DNA of 64,000 nucleotides from positions 257,840 to 321,839 of the forward strand of contig CALVWF010000001.1 of assembly GCA_944364615.1 (NCBI GenBank). The letters run 5' to 3'. This DNA comes from an uncultured Clostridia bacterium. Its GTDB lineage: Bacteria; Bacillota; Clostridia; Christensenellales; CAG-314. Of the stretch, positions 45,901-53,932 are shown piece by piece. Numbering within the stretch: the stretch's first letter is position 1; each line of letters opens with the position of its first letter. The translations under genes were made by a program, and so were the position numbers. The notes under the pieces are model-generated. The model was not told the origin of the DNA, made no database searches, and saw only the letters and a list, made by a program, of their open reading frames with translations.

Positions 45901-48900
45901 ACTTTGACTTTGATTCCTATATCGACGATTACGGGCAGGAAGCGTACGCGTTGGTGCGCGTAAAGGAAGACTGTAAAACCGCAGCCGAGCTGCGCGTACC
46001 GGAAGAAGTAAACAGCGTACCCGTCAGAAAAATCAATTACGGAGCATTCGCAGGATGTTACGAGCTGGAGAGGGTGTATTTGCCCTCGACTTTGGTATCC
46101 TACGAAGCTGATGCCTTCCGCGATTGTAGCAACCTACGCGAGGTACATATCGACAACGTTGCCGCCTGGTTCGGCATTGCTTTTGAAAATCGGGAAGCAA
46201 GTCCTCTGAATACGGGCGCAGCCCTGTATTACGGCGGCGGGAAGATCACCGATCTCGTCATTCCGGACGGGGTCACAAAGATCGGCGATTACACGTTGGC
46301 TAACTGCGATCTAAACAGCATCACGATTCCTGAAAGCGTCGTTGCGATCGGCGATTATGCGTTCCAGGGCAATTGCAGCATCCGGAATGCGACCGTAACT
46401 GCCTTTGCTGCGTACAAAATTCCCAAAAGCTCTCTGCTAGCGGTTACTGTTACGGGCGGAGAACTGACCGATGGCGTATTTTACGATTGTCCGGTTCTGG
46501 AAAGCGTCGTTCTGGCGAACGGTATACAGGCGATTTCCAACTATGCGTTCCAAAATTCAGCCATGCTTACGAGTATCGATATTCCGGAAAGCGTGACGTC
46601 GATCGGGTACGAGGCTTTCAGCGGATGCGCCAGCCTTACACAAATAACCCTGCCGAGCGGACTGCGGGAAATCGTTTCGTCTCTGTTTTACGGGTGCACA
46701 GGCCTTGAACAGGTCGTGATCCCGGAAGGCGTTGCAAGGATAGGACAGCAGGCGTTTTACGGCTGCAGCGGCCTTACAAGCATCACTCTCCCTGCTTCCG
46801 TAACCGCGGTGGACAACATGGCGTTCGGTGGCTGCGATAACCTGCAGAAGGTATGTATCGACGACCTCGCCGCATGGTGCAATATCGAATTTACGGACGG
46901 AGAGTCAAACCCGCTGTTCAAAGCGCAGTATCTGTATCTGAAAGGGGAAAAGGCTGAGTATATCGAGATTCCTGACGGTGTTGAGCAGATCAAACAGTTA
47001 GCGTTTTTCGGGTATAAAAATTTGCGGGGCGTCGTCATTCCCGACAGCGTGACGGAAATCGACAGTTCTTCATTTGAAGATTGCAGCAACTTGAAAAGCG
47101 TAGAAACGCCTGCTTTTGCAATATCGTATATTCCGACATCAAGTTTAAAAACGGTTGCCATAACCAGCGGGGAAGAACTTCCATGGGGAGCTTTTAGGGC
47201 CGCCGCTTTCTTGACGAGCGTCTCTCTGTCAGACAGCGTAACGAAGATTGGCAGAGAAGCTTTCAGCGGCTGTTCGTCGCTTGAAGCGATAGAATTGCCC
47301 GGCCTTTTGACGGATATCGAATACTGTGCGTTTGAAAACTGCACATCACTTGTCTCCGTCACGATTCCGAACAGCGTTACGCAAATTGACCAATATGCTT
47401 TCAGAGGCTGTTCAAACTTGCAGAGTGTTTCGTTGCCTGCTATTGCGGCGGTTTGTTTTACAGAGCACGAGTTGCTATCGGTAACAATAACCGGCGGGGA
47501 GAAAATTCCCGCGAATGCCTTCCAAAACTGTACCAGTCTTGAGACGCTTGTTCTTAAAGAGGGTATCGGGACGATCGGTTCATATGCTTTTGCCGGCTGT
47601 ACTTCGTTGGAGCGGATTAGTATTCCTGCCAGCGTAACTTTTATGGAAGCGTATGTGTTTAATGATTGCACGGGGTTAAAGGAGGTTGTATTCGCTGCTG
47701 AAACAAGACTTGAGTACGGTCGCGGATTTGAAGGTTGCATGAATATCGAATCGGCAACGTGCTTTGCCGATATGATGTACTATCTGCCGCAAGATAGTCT
47801 GCAAACGGCAAATATCATCGGCGGCAGCACGATAAGCAACGATACGTTTTATAATGCTACTCATCTCCGCGAGATCCACATTTCTGACGGCATCAGAGAG
47901 ATCGGCGCGCGCGCTTTCTCCGGTTGCGTTAATCTGTCAAGCCTTGAAATTCCCGATTCGGTTACAAGTATAGGGGAACATGCTTTCTCTAACTGCGGGG
48001 TGAAGGAATTAATTCTGTCTTCTGCGGTTGAGTCTGTCGGGTATGCCTGCTTTGCAGATAGCATTGCGCTCGAATCGGTCATCTTCGAAGAGGGCGCGTC
48101 TATATCCGTACTTGAAAAAACTTTATTTATGGGTTGCGTCAACCTTAGGCGTTTGGTTCTGCCCCAAATCTCCGATGGAATCGAGCCAGACGCGCTGGTA
48201 GACTGCACAAAACTGGAAGAGCTTTCTGTCCCGTTTGTCGGGCAGAATGCCGAGGGGACTGGAGCAACGAATTTAGGGTACCTGTTCGGCGACGAAACGG
48301 ATAATTATTCCACGGTTCCGAGTAGCCTCAAAAAGGTATGTGTCAGCGGAAGTTATCCGATCCCGGACGAGGCGTTTGATTCTTGTCGGTTTATCGAGGA
48401 GGTAATCCTTTCTACTGAGATCCGTCAGATCGGCGCAAACGCGTTTGCTCGTTGCGTGAATCTCGCAGTTATATCCTTTGGTGAGAACAGCGCACTGCAA
48501 ACGATTGGGGTTGGCGCTTTTACCGGCTGCTATGATCTGGTCGCTGTTGTGATTCCGTCGGGAGTTTATCAGTTGGGTGAAGTCGCGTTTATGAATTGTA
48601 GGGAACTGAAAACGGTCGTATTTGAAGCAAACGACCTGTTGCAGACTATTGAACGGATGACATTTGCCGGATGTTCGGGCCTGACCGGTATTGCGATTCC
48701 CGCAAGCGTGACGCAGCTCGGTGTTTCGGCGTTTTCCGGTTGTTCGGTTTTGGAGAGCATCAATATTCCGCAGGGTGTCACAAAACTTCCTGACAATGTT
48801 TTTGCCGGATGTGGATTCAGAACGCTGACGTTCGGCGCAGACTGTACAATCACCGAAATCGGCGAGTTTGCCTTCATGGGCTGTTCCCGTTTGGAATCTG

Positions 48901-49796
48901 TCCGGTTTAGCGAAGGAAGCAAAGTCAGAAGCATTGGAAAGAATGCGTTTTCCGGGTGCGACCTTTTGAATACTGTCGAGCTTCCCGAAGGTTTGATAAC
49001 GCTTGGCGAGAGTGCATTCATGCAATGCTTCGCTTTAAAAACGGTGTCGTTCGGAGAGGAGAGCGCGTTGGAATCACTCGGAATGTTTGCTTTTTACGGT
49101 TGTGTAAGCCTTGTCGACATCTGTATTCCTGAAAAGATAACCGAAATCGCGAACTCAACATTTTACGGGTGCAGCGCCCTTGTATCCGTCGAATTTTCAG
49201 AAAACCTCGTAAAAATCGGAAGCCATGCTTTCTTGATGTGTGAAATGCTTACGGATGTCGTATTGCCGGAAAGTCTGGTTACGATTGAGGCGGAGGTATT
49301 CTTAGGTTGCAGCGCCCTTAGGCAGATTTCCATTCCCGAAAGCGTTACGTCGATCGGTTCCGGTGCGTTTCAAGGATCGGGGCTTACCGATGTTGTTCTC
49401 GGCGGCAGCGGAACGACGATTGCTGCCGGTGCTTTTTATCAGTGTACTGCGCTTCAAAACGTTACTTTCCGGAACGGAACCACATCCATAAACGGATTCA
49501 GTGCATGCAATAATCTGAAAAATATTATTATTCCCGCCAGTGTAACTGCCATTGCTGATTACGCTTTTACCGATTCGGGTTTGACGATCGGTGATTCCGT
49601 CAATATCTTCTATGACGGAACAAGCGAACAGTGGAACAGCGTCGAAATCGGCACGGAAAACGATATACTGGATGTCGCCATTGTATATTATTACAGCGAT
49701 ACGCCCCCGGAAGATGATGGAAACTATTGGCATTATGCCAAAGATAATGTAACTCCGATTATTTGGGTTAAAGGAGAAGGGATTTACTCAGTTTGA
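42987..49796 (+). CDS. Giant BspA-like leucine-rich repeat lipoprotein
   Basis: A 2,269-residue surface lipoprotein. The start ATG at 42987 follows GGAGG, and the signal peptide MKRKLALVFLA... ends in lipobox LAAC (Cys25), so an upstream in-frame ATG at 42894, inside the leader RNA, is rejected. Residues about 30-330 are a unique N-terminal domain; about 340-950 contain diverged repeats; about 950-1000 hold a Cys/His-rich zinc-ribbon-like element (DWYCSVCG, GTCSRCGQ); from about 1030 to the C-terminus there are dozens of LRR_5/BspA repeats of about 23 residues (IPESVTSIGYEAFSGCASL type). Such proteins mediate adhesion. Base composition is visibly richer in G+C than in its neighbours, suggesting transfer. 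Confidence 0.9.
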   Translation: MKRKLALVFLAVVMVMAAAFGLAACGDKPAENLDEYEEFETVVKTVLNNSVNKMGEEAEAAALRATSFNVMPLAFTQEEKEDLFGIIDKYSSDAEIMEKNYVKGMFDLVTQTTMAFPLIAGDALRTYPKVSEFYGVSVGCREEGVYIRVNKDETLYTTSVYTGGGNYSESYYRMEIDYKSETEFSFMIFQDSPANAETNMDAYKMFYYGDSEMNFLNGIFNDEGGMFAYYKSGVDYVLNSAAAAKEMYPLLSAGFENVDREEIKAIGADTDHIVTAEQWAECYLKYMNGGEHFDGQDGQFEIKNGVLYGWIGKEEDCPSAVTLPSTVSSVYYELRFPDHVKEISIPATVQSVKVERGTLEWLESGNEGTDETLVECPVKYFTIILNTQDGSYKFLEKIDVSAQSPLFESDGNFLYSKKDGMLLYVAGADKLTSLSLDTELSDRALICLAGSDLSNLKTLTVNEQTAEAATYAVFDSTNGEIRLNTFNMNLSGDMFGGTFGGAVHSIETVNITCDNVQTEREIDFECTIGTLNIGGNGVCRIDTTSVIQKVNADFTGTLSLDSIDNGQIKNIELSDGVETFTAFSPVPMTVTLPYSLYAFKAADKYNFSDLNSLISELNWEDLLGKTELKAEVNHDGNVFYHTYRFAAMTKEEEIECKKFADFKDVYYYTAEESEYGVLYAKLSCYWGDDSIVNVPETINGYPVLEFELATHPSWGGYPPVSVENVKEVHLPASLKKFDIMNWSADEKQYALEKIVFGGTKEEFLKIINDIDFYALYSMLEYTDEIECKDGTFTQQPMRESWFFADENDNILQIDLDWSEYDTNYNVKEIQVRLVYNGNEYFVHDFNRNPNLYFQFGNGETAEGEMKDYISVQFEATQYDSEINRKVIKNLQVYYSAIGDLNFTLVSTEEFTGTIEHDFSVSHTREPDCLAGGGTDWYCSVCGMFGYVTDEEPPLGHDSDEYGTCSRCGQNTYFDFDSYIDDYGQEAYALVRVKEDCKTAAELRVPEEVNSVPVRKINYGAFAGCYELERVYLPSTLVSYEADAFRDCSNLREVHIDNVAAWFGIAFENREASPLNTGAALYYGGGKITDLVIPDGVTKIGDYTLANCDLNSITIPESVVAIGDYAFQGNCSIRNATVTAFAAYKIPKSSLLAVTVTGGELTDGVFYDCPVLESVVLANGIQAISNYAFQNSAMLTSIDIPESVTSIGYEAFSGCASLTQITLPSGLREIVSSLFYGCTGLEQVVIPEGVARIGQQAFYGCSGLTSITLPASVTAVDNMAFGGCDNLQKVCIDDLAAWCNIEFTDGESNPLFKAQYLYLKGEKAEYIEIPDGVEQIKQLAFFGYKNLRGVVIPDSVTEIDSSSFEDCSNLKSVETPAFAISYIPTSSLKTVAITSGEELPWGAFRAAAFLTSVSLSDSVTKIGREAFSGCSSLEAIELPGLLTDIEYCAFENCTSLVSVTIPNSVTQIDQYAFRGCSNLQSVSLPAIAAVCFTEHELLSVTITGGEKIPANAFQNCTSLETLVLKEGIGTIGSYAFAGCTSLERISIPASVTFMEAYVFNDCTGLKEVVFAAETRLEYGRGFEGCMNIESATCFADMMYYLPQDSLQTANIIGGSTISNDTFYNATHLREIHISDGIREIGARAFSGCVNLSSLEIPDSVTSIGEHAFSNCGVKELILSSAVESVGYACFADSIALESVIFEEGASISVLEKTLFMGCVNLRRLVLPQISDGIEPDALVDCTKLEELSVPFVGQNAEGTGATNLGYLFGDETDNYSTVPSSLKKVCVSGSYPIPDEAFDSCRFIEEVILSTEIRQIGANAFARCVNLAVISFGENSALQTIGVGAFTGCYDLVAVVIPSGVYQLGEVAFMNCRELKTVVFEANDLLQTIERMTFAGCSGLTGIAIPASVTQLGVSAFSGCSVLESINIPQGVTKLPDNVFAGCGFRTLTFGADCTITEIGEFAFMGCSRLESVRFSEGSKVRSIGKNAFSGCDLLNTVELPEGLITLGESAFMQCFALKTVSFGEESALESLGMFAFYGCVSLVDICIPEKITEIANSTFYGCSALVSVEFSENLVKIGSHAFLMCEMLTDVVLPESLVTIEAEVFLGCSALRQISIPESVTSIGSGAFQGSGLTDVVLGGSGTTIAAGAFYQCTALQNVTFRNGTTSINGFSACNNLKNIIIPASVTAIADYAFTDSGLTIGDSVNIFYDGTSEQWNSVEIGTENDILDVAIVYYYSDTPPEDDGNYWHYAKDNVTPIIWVKGEGIYSV

Positions 49797-49962
49797 TTTT
49801 TACACGAAAGGGGGAGTGCCGAAAGCAACGGTATCCCAAATCCTAAACGGCAATAGGAAGAAGAACATAGCAATTTCATCCCTATACCAAATGACCTCGA
49901 CAATGGGGGTATCATTAGGTGAGTTTTTTAACGATCCTATTTTTGATGAAGTAACAGATTAA
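49753..49962 (+). pseudogene. Remnant of an XRE-type helix-turn-helix regulator
   Basis: In the frame one base ahead of the BspA-like gene, the sequence reads GFTQFDFYTKGGVPKATVSQ and continues as an HTH protein to VSLGEFFNDPIFDEVTD and a TAA at 49960-49962. This is the typical central and C-terminal part of a small Cro/CI regulator; the N-terminus and start codon are missing. The recognisable part begins inside the last codons of the BspA-like gene, so the two share a junction. It ends at its own terminator. Confidence 0.75.
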
Positions 49963-49965
49963 GAA

Positions 49966-49998
49966 AACACCTATGGCAAAGACCGTAGGTGTTTTTTT
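49966..49998 (+). terminator. Intrinsic terminator after the HTH remnant
   Basis: An 11-pair stem (49966-49976 with 49983-49993, one T-G), loop CAAAGA, followed by seven T. A second hairpin lies just after it (50012-50018 with 50022-50028, CCCGCGA/TCGCGGG), then TTTC and AAAGGAGG. Confidence 0.8.
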
Positions 49999-50066
49999 GT
50001 ATAACGAAAACCCCGCGATAGTCGCGGGTTTCAAAGGAGGCTAAGCCGATGAGGATGACAAAAGAA

Positions 50067-50125
50067 CTCCGATTGTGTAAAATAAGAACTGACCTGCCAG
50101 TCAGAAAAAGAATACACAATCGGAG
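50067..50125. repeat. Nested inverted repeat
   Basis: A perfect 13-bp inverted repeat, CTCCGATTGTGTA (50067-50079) and TACACAATCGGAG (50113-50125), encloses a second, 5-bp one, CTGAC (50089-50093) and GTCAG (50100-50104). The left arm follows a ribosome binding site and ATG at 50049, giving a 28-codon frame through the repeat; the right arm's GGAGG precedes an ATG at 50135 opening a 33-codon frame. It may be the end of a mobile element or a regulatory hairpin. Confidence 0.6.
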
Positions 50126-50199
50126 GATATCATAATGCAGGAGCAAAACAATATCGTAAACAGTTTAACTCAATTAATTAATAGAAATAGTCTTTCTTT

Positions 50200-50412
50200 G
50201 GCGTCGATTTCAGAGATGGTGATTCTTATTTAGAATTTGAATAAGGATCCATTAAAAATAAATGGGAGATCTTACAAAATGTAAAAGATCCGCGAAAAAT
50301 ATATATGCCAACTCCTAAAAATCAAATTCATATTAATGGAATGTATGAGGGTAGTTTGTTTTATGAATTTAGATTTCAGAATTATAATAAAGTTAAGAAT
50401 AATGGGTATTAA
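50200..50412 (+). pseudogene. Degraded coding remnant of unknown family
   Basis: One frame reads GVDFRDGDSYLEFE, stop, then KNKWEILQNVKDPRKIYMPT and onward through HINGMYEGSLFYEFRFQNYN to a TAA at 50410-50412. The composition looks like real protein (aromatic and charged, amphipathic), interrupted by a stop and lacking a start. I cannot name the family. No gene is seen between here and 50573. Confidence 0.4.
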
Positions 50413-50573
50413 AAATTAATTTTAGCTTTTGTTCCATGAAAAGGGGGAACGAATCAAGCCAATAAAAATGTGCAACCGATGATTCACAACAAATAGCACT
50501 GTAAGAAGCGGTTTATTTATTATACTCCATAAAAGTATTAAATTGTATTTTGACTTATTTAACTTTTATATAG

Positions 50574-50615
50574 AAAACGCAAGCCGGACTTTATCGGTTC
50601 GGCTTGCGTTTTTTT
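50574..50615 (+). terminator. Strong intrinsic terminator
   Basis: Stem AAAACGCAAGCCG (50574-50586) with CGGCTTGCG and TTTT (50600-50612), followed by more T. It probably ended the degraded gene upstream. Confidence 0.85.
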
Positions 50616-50641
50616 GGCAATAAATACCAATTGTGATGCAC

Positions 50642-50692
50642 TTGCGACCCCTAACTATCGTTTGCAACCCCCTTGCCAACTTTGCGACCCCT
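50642..50692 (+). repeat. Three iteron-like direct repeats with 20-base period
   Basis: TTGCGACCCCT at 50642, TTGCAACCCCC at 50662 and TTGCGACCCCT at 50682 are spaced exactly 20 bases apart, two helical turns. Such phased repeats are typical of binding sites for replication initiators of plasmids and conjugative elements or for phage-like regulators. No initiator gene is present nearby, so this may be a remnant. Confidence 0.55.
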
Positions 50693-50886
50693 ACTACATA
50701 GGGTTGTTTATTACTATTGAAGTTGAATATCTATATAAAAGTCTTTTTCTTCACCAACTTTTCGAGACTTTACTATTTCTCTTTTAATGTCGAATCAAAA
50801 AAAGACATTGATAATACTTTCACAAGCATTGGCTTTCCTAATAAAGTAGAAATTAATACTGAGTGAATGTTTACTTAATCTATTTT

Positions 50887-51537
50887 TTAATATTCACTAT
50901 AATCACGTATCTTTTTAATAATGCCAACATAATCATGTGCCGTACCTTTGAAATTTTCTGGATTAATAGGATGATGAATATTGTAAAGAATCCCGGTCTC
51001 TCCAGTTCTACCAAGATCGTTTTCATCCATATGTCTTTCGTCAATATGCACTTTAACTATTTCAAGAACCACTAAAGCATAATCATCCCCTTCAGAAATT
51101 TCTTTTTCCCACTTAAAACGGCACTCTAAATTCATAAAGCATTCATCAATCATAGGAGCATTGACCATATCTGCTTTAGATGATGTTAAACCCGCTGATT
51201 TAATTTCATCTGTCCCAAAACCATTATTTTTAATGGTTGACATGCATTTATCATACAAATCAGCAGACATAAAATTTATAACAGCATCGCCGGTTTCATG
51301 GAGCGTTTGGTATAAATGCCCATATTTGCTAACAGCAGAAACAATCGCGAAGAAGCCATTTTTCCCACCTGTAAATGTTGTCCATGATTGCATACAAGCA
51401 TTGGACTGACCGTTGCTTTTATATGATGTCATTATGTAAAGTGGGGAAGGAATAGAGACTACAAACTCCATCCAATTAAATCCATACATCTCCATATTTT
51501 TCATTGATTCAGGCAGTGTGTTGTATTTCTTTTTCAT
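50887..51537 (-). CDS. Flavin reductase family protein (FMN-binding split barrel)
   Basis: A 216-residue protein of the flavin reductase-like family, which binds FMN. Supporting segments: VVSIPSPLYIMTSYKSNGQSN near residues 27-47 (first strand and the Ser/Asn-rich flavin-phosphate loop), SWTTFTGGKNGFFAIVSAVSKYGHLYQTL, GDAVINFMSAD, and the late conserved LECRFKWEKEI strand. The ATG follows GAGGAGG. It stands alone between decayed regions and has no adjacent redox partner, so its physiological partner is unknown. The stretch 51538-51794 contains no gene. Confidence 0.88.
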   Translation of the reverse strand: MKKKYNTLPESMKNMEMYGFNWMEFVVSIPSPLYIMTSYKSNGQSNACMQSWTTFTGGKNGFFAIVSAVSKYGHLYQTLHETGDAVINFMSADLYDKCMSTIKNNGFGTDEIKSAGLTSSKADMVNAPMIDECFMNLECRFKWEKEISEGDDYALVVLEIVKVHIDERHMDENDLGRTGETGILYNIHHPINPENFKGTAHDYVGIIKKIRDYSEY

Positions 51538-51794
51538 ATTAACCTCCTCAATATTAATCCGTGTTTCTTGCCATGAAATTAAGTGTGATTATAACTTCTA
51601 TTTAAATTTAACTTGTAAATTAGTAGCAAGTGATATTGTTTAAGCGAGTATGCTTCATCAATGTTTTTTTGTTTTCAAAACTTATTGCTTTATAATATTT
51701 TATCAAAAAATCTATATCTTAAAAACAATAAGAAAAAAGTTCGCTAAAATTTAATCTAGTGAACTTAATAAAAAACAATGCAAAACCCTTATAT

Positions 51795-52307
51795 TTATAT
51801 ACTAATGTCTATACCTACAATAAATTTAAAAGTTATTGTTCCATCTCTATTTACTATTGCTTTATCAAGAACGGTCATCCACAGATTATCGTCCCAATCA
51901 GTTATCATTTTCCCTGCTTCCTTAAATGATGCTAAATAAGAGTTTAATTCTAAAAGCTTACCTTTTCTGATTTGTTTCTCATCATTTAATTCGTCTAATT
52001 CACTTTTGGCTTTATCATACCTTGCTTCTAGCTCTTTATACTTTTTAGTGTAATCATCCTGACTTTGAGAGTGAGAAGCATTTTCTCTTACTAGTTTTCT
52101 AACTAATTCACTAATAACTTCAAGTTCGCTTTCGGTTTCATTAATGGCATTATCAATTAGCGAGGTATCAGTTAAAGCTTTGGTCACTTCATTTGCATCA
52201 TTTATAACCTGCTCTTTATTAATCATTACTTGATTGTAAGCTTTTATGAATTTGCTCTTAACTTCATCTTCAGTTATAAAAGGCGTTTGACATTTATCAT
52301 GAGCTGA
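51795..52307 (-). pseudogene. C-terminal fragment of a large serine recombinase
   Basis: The frame open from 52307 reads AHDKCQTPFITEDEVKSKFI and then a long coiled coil (about 52220-51930) ending in WMTVLDKAIVNRDGTITFKF. This is the end of a TndX/Tn5397-type large serine recombinase: zinc-ribbon tail, coiled coil and final beta hairpin. The N-terminal catalytic domain with its active Ser is missing; a stop codon at 52308-52310 and the neighbouring nucleotidyltransferase gene take its place. It is a clear trace of a former integrative element. Confidence 0.8.
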
Positions 52308-52611
52308 CTATCGTTATACTTTTAGCAAACTCAACAATATTTCGATATATAATATCGATATCTATACCATCTTTAAATGTACAATTATCTTCTAATTCCC
52401 AATAACAATTAGAAAGCTCTTTATAACAACAATATTTATTTAATATCTTTTCTCTTACATCTCTAGATGGAACATTTTTGACATAAACATAAAGGTCATA
52501 ATCAGACCTTTGATCAAAATGAGAAGAAACTCTTGAACCTCCTAATTTAATTGCTTCTACATCTAAAAGGTTTTTAAATTCATCTACTAATTTTAAAAAA
52601 TACATACTCAT
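52297..52611 (-). CDS. Nucleotidyltransferase-domain protein, C-terminally truncated
   Basis: 104 residues with the signature of the polymerase-beta-like nucleotidyltransferase fold: IKLGGSRVSSHFDQRSDYDL near residues 22-41 (GGS...DxD) and the third acidic residue in DGIDIDIIYRN near 81-91. The protein stops soon after the third strand (AKSITIVSS), at the junction with the recombinase fragment, while intact relatives have about 150 or more further residues. It probably once modified a small molecule or RNA; whether the stub is active is doubtful. The gene is 3 bases from the small gene upstream. Confidence 0.7.
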   Translation of the reverse strand: MSMYFLKLVDEFKNLLDVEAIKLGGSRVSSHFDQRSDYDLYVYVKNVPSRDVREKILNKYCCYKELSNCYWELEDNCTFKDGIDIDIIYRNIVEFAKSITIVSS

Positions 52612-52614
52612 GTT

Positions 52615-52878
52615 TTAACCTAATCTAGCGTTTAAATCATCAAAATCGATATCATCAATATGTGTTTTTAGTTCTTCGAGTACTTTTGAGATTTTCTCTT
52701 GTAAAACTTTAAATTCTTCATCTTGTCCTTTATTAAACCCTGCCACCATATAAGTTAATGACAAAGCAAGACCTAATTCTTTGATATCTTCTTTAGATTG
52801 CGGTTTAAACTCTTTTTCACTCTCACTTTGAAGAGATTTGATGGTATCAATTGCTAAATCACTAAGTTTATAACCCAT
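52615..52878 (-). CDS. Small hypothetical protein next to the nucleotidyltransferase gene
   Basis: 87 residues, acidic and helical, with a hydrophobic central helix (LGLALSLTYMVAGFNKG) and a coiled-coil-like C-terminus. The ATG is preceded by AAAGGAGATAA. It ends 3 bases before the nucleotidyltransferase start and is surely co-translated with it. A two-gene unit of a small helical protein and a nucleotidyltransferase recalls toxin-antitoxin arrangements of the MNT type, but the partner here is not a recognisable HEPN protein. Family not recognised. Confidence 0.6.
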   Translation of the reverse strand: MGYKLSDLAIDTIKSLQSESEKEFKPQSKEDIKELGLALSLTYMVAGFNKGQDEEFKVLQEKISKVLEELKTHIDDIDFDDLNARLG

Positions 52879-53326
52879 AGTTATTATCTCCTTTATTCTT
52901 ATTTAAAGTATTTCATATCCATCTTTATGTAGTCAGTGCTTTTCTACTAGTACACATGCCTAATAGAACAAGAAAAGTTCGCACTAATATAAATAGTAAA
53001 CTCAAAATGTAGGAAATGGAGTGCAGACAAAAACTACCGTTTGAACTTGTCATTTACATATGCAAAATTAATCCCGTGATTAACACCTCAAATTGTTATC
53101 AGTATTTTAACATAAACAAGGTTTAATTTCAATATTTTCATAGAACTTTGACGAGATTTTTTCTCAAAAACGATAAAAAGTATTTTGTGGGACAAAAAGT
53201 TTATTGTGCTATAAAAAGTTTTTAGTGCAAAATCACAAGTTAAAACTTCATTGGTAGATGATAGGTGTTAAGTCGCTTATGCTCAATTTATGTTAAATAT
53301 ATGCTAAAATTTGCTAATTTAGGCGC
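52879..53326. other. Intergenic region without a gene
   Basis: AT-rich stretch with no frame or structure that I can support on either strand, apart from the promoter region expected for the small gene at 52615-52878. Confidence 0.4.
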
Positions 53327-53366
53327 AAAAAAAGGTTTGAATAGCCTTTTATAGCGTATCAAACCT
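53327..53366 (-). terminator. Terminator following the tRNA fragment
   Basis: On the minus strand, AGGTTTGA and TTCAAACCTTTTTTT (arms at 53359-53366 and 53333-53340, T run complementary to seven A at 53327-53333) make an intrinsic terminator 12 bases past the CCA end of the tRNA fragment. It is the natural end of the original tRNA transcript. Confidence 0.7.
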
Positions 53367-53378
53367 ATGCTTTCTATA

Positions 53379-53425
53379 TGGTACTCCCGACGGGAATCGA
53401 ACCCATAACTAGCCCTTAGGAGCTA
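53379..53425 (-). tRNA. 3' fragment of a tRNA, probably tRNA-Arg(CCT); attachment-site remnant
   Basis: The minus strand reads CTCCTAA (anticodon loop, anticodon CCT), a spacer, then GGGTTCGATTCCC (T arm), CGGGAGT, A and the encoded CCA. The T arm pairs well. No D arm or 5' acceptor strand (ACTCCCG expected) is present upstream. A 3' piece of a tRNA followed by its terminator is the usual scar (attL/attR) left where an integrative element entered a tRNA gene. The intact copy should lie at the other end of the element, to the right of this point. The stretch 53426-53932 holds no gene. Confidence 0.7.
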
Positions 53426-53932
53426 TAACATTTTACAAAAATAGCCTTTATATGGTCAATTTTATTTCACTTCATTGCCTAATTTACAGTACATACACCA
53501 CTTAACTTTTGCATTATACAGTAACTTTCATCCTATCAACTAATTTCCAAACAACTTTTATACCAATTTTATACCAGTTTTTAGGTTTAAAATCACAATT
53601 AAATTAAGGGTAAGGTAGGCCATATTAGACGTTTTCCTCAATAACCTTACAATGGTTCATTGTAATAACTGTTTAACAAATCCCGGCAGTGGCAATTTTT
53701 ATTGATTAACTCAATCTATATTTACTTTGTCTTTATTATTTGTTTAACAGCTTTCCAAATGTTTTTTTAATTAGTCGAAAAACAAAACAGTCCAATACAA
53801 AGTAATTAACGGTTGTTTTTAGCACAAGCTCATTGCGCGACAATACAACCACATGTCAATTCATTAGTTACAAATACTTGCACTACAACACTTAATGATG
53901 AAGCCACTCAAAATTGCCACATGACAATAGAT

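Noticed and set aside
46757-49025. Several long minus-strand frames
   Set aside because: They are opposite the BspA-like gene; its 23-residue repeats create repeated antisense frames with Ser/Thr/Val-rich composition.
50641-50700. The three short repeats as a CRISPR array
   Set aside because: Repeat units of 11 bases with 9-base gaps are far too short, spacers are not distinct and no cas genes are present.
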